NCBI RefSeq assembly: GCF_003402535.2
Contig: NZ_AP025170.1
Coordinates: 310,001 to 374,000, forward strand
From: Cupriavidus sp. P-10
GTDB lineage: Bacteria; Pseudomonadota; Gammaproteobacteria; Burkholderiales; Burkholderiaceae
DNA: 64,000 bases
Direction of reading: 5' to 3'
Numbering within the stretch: position 1 is the stretch's first letter; every line of letters starts with the position of its first letter. A program made the position numbers and the translations under genes. Shown here piece after piece: positions 1 through 8,829 of this stretch. A model generated the notes under the pieces. The model did no database searches. It saw only the letters and a list, made by a program, of their open reading frames with translations, and had not been told where the DNA came from.

Positions 1-92
1 GCCTGGCCGCGCTCACGGTGGTGCTGATGGCCGTGCTGGGCTGGCGCGCACGCCGGCGCGCGGCATCGTCAGCGGCCCGCAACAACGCATGA
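1..92 (+). CDS. C-terminal tail of SURF1-like oxidase assembly protein (partial)
   Basis: The frame starting at base 3 is open from the window edge and ends at TGA 90-92. The 29 visible residues are a hydrophobic stretch (LAALTVVLMAVLGW) followed by an Arg-rich tail. This fits the last membrane helix and cytoplasmic end of SURF1, which normally precedes the next gene in betaproteobacterial cta clusters. The identity comes mainly from position, because too little sequence is left for a domain call. Confidence 0.45.
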   Translation, partial: LAALTVVLMAVLGWRARRRAASSAARNNA

Positions 93-166
93 GCGGATGG
101 CAGGCTCGCCCGGGCAGGTTCCCGGACGGGCTCTGACTGCAGATGAAAAAGGACAGACGTACTCCC

Positions 167-835
167 ATGGCACAGCAAGACTCCGCCCCGGCGCCCGCCG
201 GGACTCCGGCGATCCCGGCCTCGCCGCAGGATCCCCGCATCGACGCGCGCACGCGCCGCGGCCGCCTGCAGATGCTGATGCTGTTGCTGGTGTGCGCCTC
301 GCCAGTGATCGCCTCTTACTTCACCTACTACGTCATCAAGCCCCGGGGCGGCGCCACCAACTATGGCGCGCTGGTCGACCCGCAACGGCCGATGCCGCCG
401 GTGCGCGTCAACGACGAGCAGGGCAACGCCGTGCCGCTGGAGCAGTATCGCGGCAAGTGGCTGCTGGTGACGGCCGATCCGTCCGCGTGCGGCGAGGCCT
501 GCGCCAAGAAGCTTTTCACCATTCGCCAGATCCGCGCCGGGCAGGGACAGGACCGCGAGCGCATCGTGCCGGTGTGGCTGATCACCGATGACGGCAAGGT
601 TGACGAGCGCCTGAGCGCCGCCTACAACGAGCCCTACGCTGGCGTGCGCTTCCTGCGCATCGACCGCCAGGTGGCGCAGCAATGGCTGCCGGCCGAAACT
701 GGCAAGCGCGCCGAGGACACCATCTTCCTGGTCGATCCGCTCGGCAACCTGATGATGCGCTTCCCGCAGGACCCCGATCCCAAGAAGGTGAGCGGCGACC
801 TGAAGAAGCTGCTCAAGGTCTCGCGCATCGGGTAA
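167..835 (+). CDS. Cytochrome c oxidase-associated transmembrane protein
   Basis: A 222-residue protein with one N-terminal membrane helix (about residues 33-52), preceded by an Arg-rich segment, and a soluble domain that begins after YYVIKPRGG. The soluble part resembles a thioredoxin/SCO-like fold, with a Cys pair in the ACGEAC stretch. It lies between the SURF1 tail and ctaA, 10 bp before ctaA, and so belongs to the oxidase assembly operon. I chose ATG 167 because AAAAGGA lies about 12 bases upstream; an in-frame ATG at 143 would add eight residues but has no clear ribosome binding site. A role in copper or heme delivery is inferred from context. Confidence 0.75.
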   Translation: MAQQDSAPAPAGTPAIPASPQDPRIDARTRRGRLQMLMLLLVCASPVIASYFTYYVIKPRGGATNYGALVDPQRPMPPVRVNDEQGNAVPLEQYRGKWLLVTADPSACGEACAKKLFTIRQIRAGQGQDRERIVPVWLITDDGKVDERLSAAYNEPYAGVRFLRIDRQVAQQWLPAETGKRAEDTIFLVDPLGNLMMRFPQDPDPKKVSGDLKKLLKVSRIG

Positions 836-845
836 GGGGACGGGC

Positions 846-1958
846 ATGCTGCTGCAACTGGCCATCATTGGCGTCCTGATCGCACTGCTGCCGCTCAGCT
901 ACGTGCTGGTCAAGGGCGATCGCAACAAGTACCGCAAGCTGGTCTGGATCACCGCTTTCCTGACGCTGGACCTGATCATGTTCGGCAGCTTCACGCGGCT
1001 GACCGACTCCGGCCTGGGCTGCCCGGACTGGCCGGGCTGCTACGGCCACTCTAACCCGCATGCCGCGATGGAGCCGATCCGCGCAGCCGAGACCGCGCTG
1101 CCCAGCGGCCCGGTGACGCTGATGAAGGCATGGATCGAAATGATCCACCGCTATTTCGCCATGGCGGTGGGCGTGCTGATCATCGCGCTGATGGTGCTGG
1201 CCTGGGTCAAGCGCCGTGAGCTGAAGCAGTCGCCGTGGTTTGCCACCGGCGTGCTGGTGCTGGTGTGCGTGCAGGGCGCGTTCGGCGCCTTCACGGTGAC
1301 CATGAAGCTGCAGCCGATCATCGTGGTCACGCACCTGATGCTGGGCATGGGCCTGCTGGCGGCGCTGATCTGGCTGGGCTCGCGCAGCGACCCGCCGCAC
1401 CCGGTCGCCCCCCAGGCGGGGCGGCTGCACTGGCCGGTGCGCATCGGCCTGCTGCTGCTGGTGATCCAGATTTTCCTGGGCGGCTGGGTCAGCACCAACT
1501 ACGCGGTGCTCGCCTGCACGGACTTCCCGCTGTGCAACGGCCAACTGGTGCCGGAAATGGACTTCAGGCACGGCTTCACGCTGTGGCGACAGCTCGGCAT
1601 GACGGCCGATGGCGACTACATCCCGCACGCGGCGCTGGTGGCGATCCACTGGGTGCACCGGGGCTTCGCTTTCGTGGTGCTGGGCTATCTGGCGTGGTTC
1701 GGCTTGCGCGCGCGCCGGCTGGAGGGGCTGCACCGGCAGGCAGGCTGGCTGCTCGGCATGCTGGTGCTGCAACTGGCAACCGGGATGTCCAATATCGTGT
1801 TCGATTGGCCCCTGGTGGCGGCGGTCGCCCACAACGGCGGCGCGGCGGTGCTCCTGCTGCTGCTGGTCCGCCTCCACTACAATATAGGGCTCGCCGGGCT
1901 CACGATCGGGGCCGCCCGCGCCACTGCCCCTGCACCGAACGCCGCCCGCGCCACATGA
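846..1958 (+). CDS. ctaA: Heme A synthase
   Basis: CtaA/COX15 family inner-membrane enzyme that oxidises the C8 methyl of heme O to the formyl group of heme A for aa3-type oxidases. The 370 residues contain about eight membrane helices. Two Cys pairs expected in the periplasmic loops are visible: [10 protein letters not shown] (Cys59/Cys65) and ACTDFPLC. Candidate heme-ligand histidines include the EMIHR motif near residue 101 and the IHWVHR motif later. GGGGAC lies just before ATG 846. The stop overlaps the ctaB start (ATGA), so the two heme-modifying enzymes are translationally coupled. Confidence 0.93.
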   Translation: MLLQLAIIGVLIALLPLSYVLVKGDRNKYRKLVWITAFLTLDLIMFGSFTRLTDSGLGCPDWPGCYGHSNPHAAMEPIRAAETALPSGPVTLMKAWIEMIHRYFAMAVGVLIIALMVLAWVKRRELKQSPWFATGVLVLVCVQGAFGAFTVTMKLQPIIVVTHLMLGMGLLAALIWLGSRSDPPHPVAPQAGRLHWPVRIGLLLLVIQIFLGGWVSTNYAVLACTDFPLCNGQLVPEMDFRHGFTLWRQLGMTADGDYIPHAALVAIHWVHRGFAFVVLGYLAWFGLRARRLEGLHRQAGWLLGMLVLQLATGMSNIVFDWPLVAAVAHNGGAAVLLLLLVRLHYNIGLAGLTIGAARATAPAPNAARAT

Positions 1959-2899
1959 AAGAAAAGACCCCTTCCGTGGTTACCGCTACACACCCTCATT
2001 CACTGGGCAAGTTGAGCCGGATACGGCACCTGACCCGGCAATATGCCGCCCTGACCAAGCCGCGCGTGACGCAGCTGGCAGTCTTCTGCGCCATCATCGG
2101 CATGTTCCTGGCCACGCCCGGCATGGTGCCGTGGCGCGTCCTGATCGGTGGTGCCGCCGGCATCTGGCTGCTCGCCGGGGCCGCCTTCGCCATCAACTGC
2201 CTGGTCGAGCAGAAGATCGACGCGCTGATGCGCCGCACCGCCTGGCGCCCGTCCGCCACCGGCGAGATCACCACGGCGCAGACGCTGGTGTTTTCCGCCC
2301 TCCTTGGCGGCGCCGGCATGTGGATGCTGCACGAGTTCGCCAACGACCTGACGATGTGGCTGACCTTCGCCACGTTCCTGGGCTACGCGGTGGTCTACAC
2401 CATCCTGCTCAAGCCGGCCACGCCGCAGAACATCGTCATCGGCGGCCTGTCCGGCGCGATGCCGCCGGCGCTGGGCTGGGCCGCCGTCGCCGGGGAAGTG
2501 CCGGCCGAGGCCTGGTTCCTGGTGCTGATCATCTTTACGTGGACGCCGCCGCACTTCTGGGCGCTGGCACTGTACCGCCGCGCCGATTACGCCAAGTCCG
2601 GCCTGCCGATGCTGCCGGTCACGCATGGCGAGCGCTACACGCTGCTGCATATCCTGCTGTACACGCTGATCATGATCGCGGCGACGCTGCTGCCGTTCGT
2701 CTACGGCATGAGCGGCTACATCTACCTGGCGGCCGCGCTGGCGCTGGGTGGCGGCTTCCTCGCCTACGCCTGGAAGATGTATCGCAACTATTCGGACGAG
2801 CTGGCGCAACGCACCTTCCGCTTCTCGATCCTGTACCTGTCGCTGCTGTTCGCGGCGCTGCTGGTCGACCATTACTTCAAGTTCGTGCCGCAGGTCTGA
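1955..2899 (+). CDS. ctaB: Protoheme IX farnesyltransferase (heme O synthase)
   Basis: UbiA-superfamily prenyltransferase that adds a farnesyl group to protoheme to make heme O, the substrate of CtaA. It has 314 residues and about nine helices. The two acidic/Arg substrate loops are recognisable: the first reads [20 protein letters not shown] (in the NxxxDxxxD position), and the second includes [15 protein letters not shown]. The start ATG 1955 lies inside the ctaA stop. The betaproteobacterial form of the first motif, with NCLVEQ instead of NDYFD, is seen here. Confidence 0.93.
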   Translation: MKEKTPSVVTATHPHSLGKLSRIRHLTRQYAALTKPRVTQLAVFCAIIGMFLATPGMVPWRVLIGGAAGIWLLAGAAFAINCLVEQKIDALMRRTAWRPSATGEITTAQTLVFSALLGGAGMWMLHEFANDLTMWLTFATFLGYAVVYTILLKPATPQNIVIGGLSGAMPPALGWAAVAGEVPAEAWFLVLIIFTWTPPHFWALALYRRADYAKSGLPMLPVTHGERYTLLHILLYTLIMIAATLLPFVYGMSGYIYLAAALALGGGFLAYAWKMYRNYSDELAQRTFRFSILYLSLLFAALLVDHYFKFVPQV

Positions 2900-3027
2900 C
2901 CTGCAATCGCCACGCTGCGGGCTGCGGCATCTTGTCGCGGCCGGCGCAGCGCGGCGGCACCATCGGCGATACTGGGTGCCTTCGCCGACGTTTTCCACCG
3001 CTGACCGCTCCACACAAGCTTTCGCGC

Positions 3028-3642
3028 ATGCCCAGACCCGCTTCCGGCCTGTTCGCCGCCTTCCGCCGCTTTTCCCTTTTTGCCGCGCTCGCGCTGGCGC
3101 TGGCCGCCTGCGGGCAGCAGAAGGCGTCGTTCCGCAATGTCGATATCAGCGGCGCCGCGGACTTCGGCAAGGATTTCTCGCTGCCTGACCATACCGGCAA
3201 GGTCCGCACCATCGCCGACTTCAAGGGCAAGGCAGTGGTGATGTTCTTCGGCTACACCCACTGCCCGGACGTGTGCCCGACCACCATGGCCGAGCTCAAG
3301 GCGGTGATGGAGCAGATGGGCCCCGATGCCGAGCGGGTCCAGGTGCTGTTCGTCACGGTCGATCCGGAGCGCGACACGCAGGCGCTGCTGGCGCAGTACG
3401 TCCCCGCATTCGATCCGCGCTTCCTGGGGCTGCGCCCGGCCGACGACGCCGCGCTGCAGAAGCTGGCCAAGGACTTCAAGGTGTTCTACGCCAAGGTGCC
3501 GGGCAGCTCGCCCAACAACTATACGGTGGATCACTCGGCGGGCAGCTATGTGTTCGATCCGGAGGGCCGGCTGCGGTTGTTCATCCGCCACGGCCAGGGT
3601 CCGGAGCCGATCGCGCACGACCTGAAGCAGTTGCTTTCCTGA
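3028..3642 (+). CDS. SCO1/SenC copper chaperone lipoprotein for cytochrome oxidase
   Basis: A 204-residue SCO1/SenC/PrrC protein that helps load the CuA centre of cytochrome c oxidase subunit II at the periplasmic membrane face. The signal peptide ends in a lipobox (LALAAC), so it is probably an anchored lipoprotein. The copper-binding CxxxC lies in GYTHCPDVCPTT, and the distal His is in VDHSAGSYVF. It lies 128 bp after ctaB and is the last gene of the oxidase assembly cluster, followed by a clear terminator. The ribosome binding site is weak, so the start was chosen for a complete lipoprotein signal. Confidence 0.92.
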   Translation: MPRPASGLFAAFRRFSLFAALALALAACGQQKASFRNVDISGAADFGKDFSLPDHTGKVRTIADFKGKAVVMFFGYTHCPDVCPTTMAELKAVMEQMGPDAERVQVLFVTVDPERDTQALLAQYVPAFDPRFLGLRPADDAALQKLAKDFKVFYAKVPGSSPNNYTVDHSAGSYVFDPEGRLRLFIRHGQGPEPIAHDLKQLLS

Positions 3643-3720
3643 CGTCCCGGGTGTCTGAATGGTGCGGCATAACGTCGCACCGCCGGAGTCAAGACGAAAT
3701 CAAGACAATTTCAAGACGAA

Positions 3721-3750
3721 AAAAAGCCGGTCCAGATGGACCGGCTTTTT
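3721..3750. terminator. Bidirectional Rho-independent terminator between sco and rpoH
   Basis: A perfect 8-bp stem GCCGGTCC / GGACCGGC (3726-3733 and 3738-3745) with loop AGAT. It is flanked by five or more A on the left and five T on the right, so it can stop both the plus-strand sco transcript and the minus-strand rpoH transcript. Confidence 0.9.
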
Positions 3751-3767
3751 GCATGGGCCGTGCGGCA

Positions 3768-4697
3768 TCAGGCAAATGCCTGCAGCGCCCCTTTCATCTT
3801 CTTCATCGCCGCGGCTTCGATCTGGCGGATGCGCTCCGCCGAGACGCCGAACTCGGCGGCCAGCTCATGCAGCGTGGCGCCGCCCGAGCCGTCGTCCTCG
3901 ACGTGCAGCCAGCGTGCCTCGATGATGCGGCGGCTGCGCTCGTCCAGCCGTCCCAGCGCTTCTTCCAGGCCTTCGACCTGCATGCGGTCGTTGCGCTTGG
4001 CTTCCAGCACGCGCGTGGGTTCGTTGTGGTTGTCCGCCAGGTAGGCGATGGGGGCGAATTCCTCTTCGCCGTCGTCGACCTGGCCTTCCAGCGCGAGGTC
4101 GCCGCCCGACAGGCGGGTTTCCATCTCCATCACTTCTTCCGGCTTCACGTTCAGCTCGCGCGCGACGGCCTCGACCTGCTCCGGCGTGAACGTGTGCAAG
4201 CCCTGCTTGTGGCTGCGCAGGTTGAAGAACAGCTTGCGCTGGGCCTTGGTGGTCGCCACCTTGACCATGCGCCAGTTCTTCAGCACGTACTCGTGGATCT
4301 CGGCCTTGATCCAGTGCATCGCATACGAGACCAGGCGTACGCCCTGCTCGGGGTCGAAGCGCTTCACGGCCTTCATCAGGCCGATATTGCCTTCCTGGAT
4401 CAGGTCGGCGTGCGGCAGGCCATAGCCCAGGTACTGGCGGGCGATCGACACCACCAGGCGCAGGTGAGACATCACCAGCTGGCGTGCGGCATCGACAGAA
4501 TCGTTATCGCGGAGATCGCGCGCCAGGCGCTGCTCTTCCTCCGCGGTCAGCAACGGAATTCGGTGGACAGCCTGGATATAGCTGTCGAGATTACCCACGG
4601 TCGCCGGGAAGGTCAGCGCAAAGCTGCTCCCGCTACGCGGCGCCGTCGGCAGACGGTTGGTCGTCAGGGTTTGGTCGGCAGACAAGACTGCGTTCAC
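3768..4697 (-). CDS. rpoH: RNA polymerase heat-shock sigma factor (sigma-32)
   Basis: A 309-residue group 3 sigma factor that directs RNA polymerase to heat-shock promoters. Visible parts are region 2 (DLIQEGNIGLMKAVKRFDP and SYAMHWIKAEIHEYVLKNWR), the RpoH box QRKLFFNLR that separates it from RpoD/RpoS, and a region 4 helix-turn-helix (AAEFGVSAERIRQIE). The start is GTG at 4697, with AAGGAG 7 bases upstream; no ATG is available. It is monocistronic between a terminator and the divergently transcribed pirin gene. A perfect HrcA operator lies about 90-115 bp upstream, so control by HrcA is likely. Confidence 0.96.
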   Translation of the reverse strand: MNAVLSADQTLTTNRLPTAPRSGSSFALTFPATVGNLDSYIQAVHRIPLLTAEEEQRLARDLRDNDSVDAARQLVMSHLRLVVSIARQYLGYGLPHADLIQEGNIGLMKAVKRFDPEQGVRLVSYAMHWIKAEIHEYVLKNWRMVKVATTKAQRKLFFNLRSHKQGLHTFTPEQVEAVARELNVKPEEVMEMETRLSGGDLALEGQVDDGEEEFAPIAYLADNHNEPTRVLEAKRNDRMQVEGLEEALGRLDERSRRIIEARWLHVEDDGSGGATLHELAAEFGVSAERIRQIEAAAMKKMKGALQAFA

Positions 4698-4785
4698 TCA
4701 ATTGCTCCTTTCGCATCCGGCGGTTGGATTGCCGGGTCATGCCCCGCGCGTTCTTGTGGGAGCGGCGGCGGCACTGCAACACATC

Positions 4786-4812
4786 TTAGCACTCCAACCG
4801 GGTGAGTGCTAA
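4786..4812 (-). promoter_or_regulatory. CIRCE element (HrcA operator) upstream of rpoH
   Basis: The sequence is exactly TTAGCACTC-N9-GAGTGCTAA, the CIRCE consensus with its 9-base spacer. Read toward rpoH, a candidate sigma-70 promoter overlaps it: -35 TTAGCA (4807-4812), an 18-bp spacer and -10 TAAGAT (4783-4788). HrcA bound here would therefore cover the promoter. The operator match is certain from the sequence; the promoter match is modest (4/6 at each hexamer). Confidence 0.93.
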
Positions 4813-5046
4813 TTGGAGTTCCAATGCCCGTGATAGTTCCCGTCGATTGATTCTCCGCATCGCATAGCGGCAACACTATAAAGCGGCGCCGGGGATACAC
4901 GTGGCTGGACACACTCCTGTTAGAGCTAGTGTGTGCCCGGCGGTTCTGCACGCCAGTGGAATGATCCGTTGCGCCAACGGCTACACTCGACGCAAGCGGC
5001 GGCAAGTTGGCATGCTTGCAGCCTCTCTCATACCCCCGGAGGAGTT
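4813..5046. other. Intergenic region between rpoH and pirin, with two small dyads
   Basis: There is no gene here. Two inverted repeats are visible: ACACACT-N12-AGTGTGT (4909-4934) and CCGTTG-CGC-CAACGG (4966-4980). The second is followed by TACACT, a possible plus-strand -10. Their regulators are unknown. The pirin ribosome binding site GGAGGAG ends two bases before ATG 5047. Confidence 0.4.
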
Positions 5047-5925
5047 ATGTCTGCTATCGAACACTTGTTGAAGCCGCATGTGCGCGACCTGGGCGATTTC
5101 ACCGTGCGCCGCCTGCTGCCGGCGGCTGCGACCCAGACGGTCGGCCCATTTATCTTCTTCGACCATATGGGGCCGGTGCAGATGCCGCAGGGCGAGGGCG
5201 CGGATGTGCGTCCGCATCCGCATATCGGGCTGGCGACCGTTACCTACCTGTTCGAAGGCGAGATCATGCACCGCGACAGCCTGGGCAGCGAGCAGGCGAT
5301 CCGCCCGGGCGACGTCAACTGGATGACCGCCGGCCATGGCATCGTCCACTCCGAGCGCTCGCCCGACCATGTCCGTGCCGCGGGCGCGCGCCTGCACGGC
5401 ATCCAGACGTGGGTGGCATTGCCGAAGGCGCACGAAACCGCCGAACCGTCCTTTTTCCACCATCCCGCGGCGACGCTGCCCCGCATCGAGCAGCCGGGGG
5501 TGCGCATGGTGGTGATCGCCGGCGACGCTTTCGGCAAGACTTCTCCGGTCAAGGTCTTCAGCCGCACCCTGTACGTAGCGATCGAGCTGGACGCCGGCGC
5601 GAGCGTGGAGATACCGGCCGAGCATGCGGAACGTGGCATTTACCCGGTGGACGGCGCGGTGGCGCTGGACGGCGAGCCGCTGCCGGCCGAGCACATGGTG
5701 GTGCTGACACCCGGACAGCCGGCCACGCTGATGGCGACGGCGCCGTCGCGCGTAATGCTGCTGGGCGGCGACCCCACCGACGGCCGTCGTTTTATCTACT
5801 GGAATTTCGTTGCCAGCAGCAAGGAGGCCATCGAAGCTGCCGCCAGCCGCTGGGAGGGCGACCAGTTCCCGCACGTGCCGGGTGACGATCGCGAGCGCAT
5901 CCCGCTGCCGGCGCGCAAGCCCTGA
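5047..5925 (+). CDS. Pirin family cupin protein
   Basis: A 292-residue bicupin of the pirin family. The N-terminal cupin has the metal-ligand set RPHPHIG and later GHGIVHSE (two His, one His, one Glu), so a metal site should be intact. The C-terminal pirin domain contains LLGGDPTDGRRFIYWNFV. Bacterial pirins have been reported as quercetin 2,3-dioxygenases or as metabolic regulators; the sequence does not show which applies here. The start is backed by a strong GGAGGAG. It is divergent from rpoH and stands alone. Confidence 0.9.
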   Translation: MSAIEHLLKPHVRDLGDFTVRRLLPAAATQTVGPFIFFDHMGPVQMPQGEGADVRPHPHIGLATVTYLFEGEIMHRDSLGSEQAIRPGDVNWMTAGHGIVHSERSPDHVRAAGARLHGIQTWVALPKAHETAEPSFFHHPAATLPRIEQPGVRMVVIAGDAFGKTSPVKVFSRTLYVAIELDAGASVEIPAEHAERGIYPVDGAVALDGEPLPAEHMVVLTPGQPATLMATAPSRVMLLGGDPTDGRRFIYWNFVASSKEAIEAAASRWEGDQFPHVPGDDRERIPLPARKP

Positions 5926-5930
5926 ACCGG

Positions 5931-5950
5931 GCGGTCCGCGCTCGGACCGC
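5931..5950. terminator. Possible weak terminator hairpin between pirin and ybiB
   Basis: GCGGTCC / GGACCGC stem with a 6-base loop in the 27-bp gap between two converging genes. There is no T run on either side, so intrinsic termination would be weak. Confidence 0.4.
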
Positions 5951-5952
5951 GC

Positions 5953-6978
5953 TCAGACCGGACTGGCCCAGGTGACGCGGGTGCCCAGTTTCAGGCACTC
6001 GCGGATGGCTTCGACCTGCGTGGCGATCGGCACCGGCACCGGTACGGCGCCATCGAGCACGCGCCGGATCCATGCCGCGGTCAGGCCGGCATCGTTGCCG
6101 GGCGGCAGTTCCGGCACTTCGGCCAGCGAGCCACCGGCCGGATCGACCAGCGTCTGCTGATGGCCTTCATGCAACCAGTCGATGCGGCCGCTGCGGCGCG
6201 CATCGGCCACCACTTCACCTTCGGTGCCACGTGCCAGCAGCACGTTGGCCGGCTCGTGCGAGAAATAATCGGTCAGCGTCTCGCGGTATTCCGGGTGGGT
6301 ATAGCTGTACAGCCGCAACCCTTCGCCCGGGCTGTGCTCACCCACCGGCTGCAGCATCTTGGCCACGGTATGCGACGAATTGCGCAACCCGATCACGGTG
6401 CGCCGCTCCAGCAGCCGCGACAGGCCGGGCGACAGCACATCTACCGGCAGCACCGCCAGCGGGCCGTCGCCGCCGGTCTCACGCAGCCGTGCCGAGGCTT
6501 CTGCCGTGCTGGTGCACAGCGGAATGCCCAGCGCCTCGAACAGGGTCATGCTGGTGACGCGGTCATTGAATAGGCGAGTGCCGTGCACCAGTACGGGGAT
6601 GCCTTCGCGCGCCAGCAGCAGCGCCAGCAGCGGCACCAGGTTCGGTTGCTTGCGTGCGCCGTTATAGCTGGGGATCACCACCGCCTGGCGGTCGGGCGGC
6701 GCGGGCAGCGGCTGGCAGTGCGCATGGGCGGCTTCGAGCATGCCGGCAAGCTCGTGCGGGGCCTCGCCCTTGATGCGGTAGGCCATCAGGATCGCGCCCA
6801 GTTCGATATCGGACACGCGCCCGGCCAGCATCGCGTCGAACAAGGTCTGGGCGTCGTCGCGCGGCAGCGCGCGCGCGCCGTTGACGCCACGGCCGACCTC
6901 CTTGATATAGCGGGCGGCGGGGAATGGGCTGGCTGGCGTGGTCATGGCGGCGTGGGGAGGAGTCTGTGCTGGGTTCAT
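5953..6978 (-). CDS. ybiB: YbiB/TrpD2-like DNA-binding protein
   Basis: A 341-residue homologue of the anthranilate phosphoribosyltransferase fold (nucleoside phosphorylase/TrpD-like). It has an N-terminal helical domain (TLFDAMLAGRVSDIELGAILMAYRIKGE) and an alpha/beta domain with IPSYNGARKQPNLVPLLALLLA. E. coli YbiB of this subfamily binds nucleic acids and lacks TrpD activity. It is the last gene of the nitrate transport cluster, 61 bp after nrtD. A role in nitrate use is only suggested by position. An ATG at 6945 is an alternative start. Confidence 0.82.
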   Translation of the reverse strand: MNPAQTPPHAAMTTPASPFPAARYIKEVGRGVNGARALPRDDAQTLFDAMLAGRVSDIELGAILMAYRIKGEAPHELAGMLEAAHAHCQPLPAPPDRQAVVIPSYNGARKQPNLVPLLALLLAREGIPVLVHGTRLFNDRVTSMTLFEALGIPLCTSTAEASARLRETGGDGPLAVLPVDVLSPGLSRLLERRTVIGLRNSSHTVAKMLQPVGEHSPGEGLRLYSYTHPEYRETLTDYFSHEPANVLLARGTEGEVVADARRSGRIDWLHEGHQQTLVDPAGGSLAEVPELPPGNDAGLTAAWIRRVLDGAVPVPVPIATQVEAIRECLKLGTRVTWASPV

Positions 6979-6992
6979 GATAGCGGAGCAGC

Positions 6993-7028
6993 GCCGTTGC
7001 GCCCATCGCCGCCGATGGGCGCAACGGC
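6993..7028 (-). other. Perfect 16-bp stem hairpin between nrtD and ybiB
   Basis: GCCGTTGCGCCCATCG (6993-7008) pairs with its exact complement at 7013-7028 around a 4-base loop. It sits in the 61-bp gap after the nrtD stop. No T run follows on the minus strand, so it looks more like an mRNA-stabilising or processing hairpin, or a Rho-associated terminator, than an intrinsic terminator. Confidence 0.75.
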
Positions 7029-7039
7029 GGGAGGCAAGG

Positions 7040-7843
7040 TCATGCTGCCTCTTGCAGCGCCGGGTTACGCTGCTTGCGGTAGAGGAAGTCCAGTACCGCC
7101 GTGCGGCAGGCGTGGTAAGCCTTGTCGTCGGCCAGCGCCACGCGGTCGCGCGGGCGCGGCAGGTCTACCTTGAGGATCTCGCCGATGGTGGCGGCCGGGC
7201 CGTTGGTCATCATCACGATGCGGTCGGCGAGCAGCACGGCTTCATCGACATCGTGCGTGACCATCACCACCGTGCTGCGCGTGCGCGCCACGATCTTGAT
7301 CAGCTCGTCCTGCAGGTGCGCGCGCGTCAGCGCATCGAGCGCGCCGAAGGGTTCGTCCATCAGCAGCACCTTGGGCGCCATCGCCAGCGCCCGGGCAATG
7401 CCGACGCGCTGCTTCATGCCGCCGGAAATCTCATGCGGGTACTTGCCCTCGGCGTGCGTCAGGCCCACCAGCGCCAGCGTCTCGTGCGTACGCGCCTTGA
7501 GTTCGGCCTTGCCCTCGCTGGCGGCAAACACGCGTTCCACGCCCAGGTAGACGTTCTCGAAGCAGGTCAGCCAGGGCAGCAGCGAATGGTTCTGGAACAC
7601 CACGGCACGCTCCGGTCCGGGCCCGGCGATCTCGCGCCCGGCGCAGATCAGCGCGCCGGTGGTTGGCGTGGCCAGCCCCGCGATCAGGTTCAGCAGCGTG
7701 GACTTGCCACAGCCGGAGTGCCCGATCAGCGTGATGAACTCGCCCTCGGCAATCTGCAGGTTGATGTCGCGCAGGGCGACGAAGGGCCCCTTGCGCGTCT
7801 TGAAGGTCTGTCCGACGTTCTCGATGCTGACGAACTTTTCCAT
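7040..7843 (-). CDS. nrtD: Nitrate ABC transporter ATP-binding protein
   Basis: A 267-residue ATPase of the NrtD/TauB/SsuB class. Walker A is GHSGCGKST (residues 41-49), the Q-loop reads VVFQNHSLLPW, the signature is ISGGMKQRVGIARAL, Walker B is VLLMDEPFGALD, and the H-loop is MVTHD. It lacks the C-terminal NrtA-like domain of cyanobacterial NrtC. It lies 18 bp after nrtB and energises nitrate import through NrtB. The nitrate rather than sulfonate assignment rests on the NrtA homologue and nasT upstream. Confidence 0.9.
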   Translation of the reverse strand: MEKFVSIENVGQTFKTRKGPFVALRDINLQIAEGEFITLIGHSGCGKSTLLNLIAGLATPTTGALICAGREIAGPGPERAVVFQNHSLLPWLTCFENVYLGVERVFAASEGKAELKARTHETLALVGLTHAEGKYPHEISGGMKQRVGIARALAMAPKVLLMDEPFGALDALTRAHLQDELIKIVARTRSTVVMVTHDVDEAVLLADRIVMMTNGPAATIGEILKVDLPRPRDRVALADDKAYHACRTAVLDFLYRKQRNPALQEAA

Positions 7844-7861
7844 GGCGTCTCTCCCTCGCTT

Positions 7862-8773
7862 TTAGTTGGCGCCGTAGCTGAAGCGCCGTGCCAGTGCCAG
7901 CAATGCATGTTCGAGCATCAGCCCGATGACGCCGATCACGAAGATCGCGATCACGATGTGCTCGACCTTCAGGTTGTTCCACTCGTCCCACAGCCAGAAG
8001 CCGATGCCGGTGCCGCCGGTCAGCATCTCTGCCGCCACGATCACCAGCCATGCGGTGCCGATCGACAGCCGCACGCCGGTCAGCATGTAGGGCAGCACCG
8101 CGGGGAACAGCACCCGCGTGAACACCTTCCACTCCGACAGGTCGAGCACACGCGCCACGTTCAGGTAGTCCTGCGGCACGCGCGTGACGCCCACGGCGGT
8201 ATTGATCACCATCGGCCAGATCGAGCAGATAAAGATCGCCCAGATCGCCGCCGGGTTGGCGGCCTTGAACAGCAGCAGCCCGATCGGCAGCCAGGCCAGC
8301 GGCGAGACCGGCCGCAGCAGGCTGATCACGGGCGACGCCATCGCGTTCAGGAACGCAAAGCGCCCGATCAGGAAGCCTGCCGGGATGCCGATCACCGCGG
8401 CCAGGCCGAAGCCCGCGGCCACGCGCGCCAGCGACGCCAGCACGTTCCAGCCGATGCCCTGGTCGTTGGGGCCGTTGCGGTAGAACGGGTCGGAGAACAG
8501 CGGCACCGCCGCGTTCCAGGTTGTGCCCGGCGTGGGAATCGCCGGGATCAGCGTGGCGATGCCGTGCCAGGCCAGCACGAACAGGGCAAAGCCCAGTACC
8601 GGCGGCACGGCCTTGCGCACCAGGGCGCCGAGCGCGTCGCGGCGTTGCGCGCGCCGTTCCTGCGCGGCGATCTCCAGCTCGCGCCGCCGTGCGCGTTCCT
8701 TGGCATCGGTGTCGATGGCGGCGGCATGGGCCGCATTGGCGCCGTCAGGCGCGGTGTGGGCGATGGCATTCAC
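7862..8773 (-). CDS. nrtB: Nitrate ABC transporter permease
   Basis: A 303-residue inner-membrane permease of the NrtB/SsuC family with about six helices after a charged N-terminus (KERARRRELEIAAQERRAQRR). The EAA-type loop that contacts the ATPase is visible around PQDYLNVARVLDLSEWKVFTRVLFPAVLP. The start is GTG 8773, with AGGAG six bases upstream; the open frame continues further upstream but has no credible start. The gap to nrtA is 56 bp. Confidence 0.9.
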   Translation of the reverse strand: MNAIAHTAPDGANAAHAAAIDTDAKERARRRELEIAAQERRAQRRDALGALVRKAVPPVLGFALFVLAWHGIATLIPAIPTPGTTWNAAVPLFSDPFYRNGPNDQGIGWNVLASLARVAAGFGLAAVIGIPAGFLIGRFAFLNAMASPVISLLRPVSPLAWLPIGLLLFKAANPAAIWAIFICSIWPMVINTAVGVTRVPQDYLNVARVLDLSEWKVFTRVLFPAVLPYMLTGVRLSIGTAWLVIVAAEMLTGGTGIGFWLWDEWNNLKVEHIVIAIFVIGVIGLMLEHALLALARRFSYGAN

Positions 8774-8829
8774 GTCGGGCTCCTTTGTCCAGGGGCGCTG
8801 CGGATCAGCGGGGAGGTGGCGGCCTGGCG

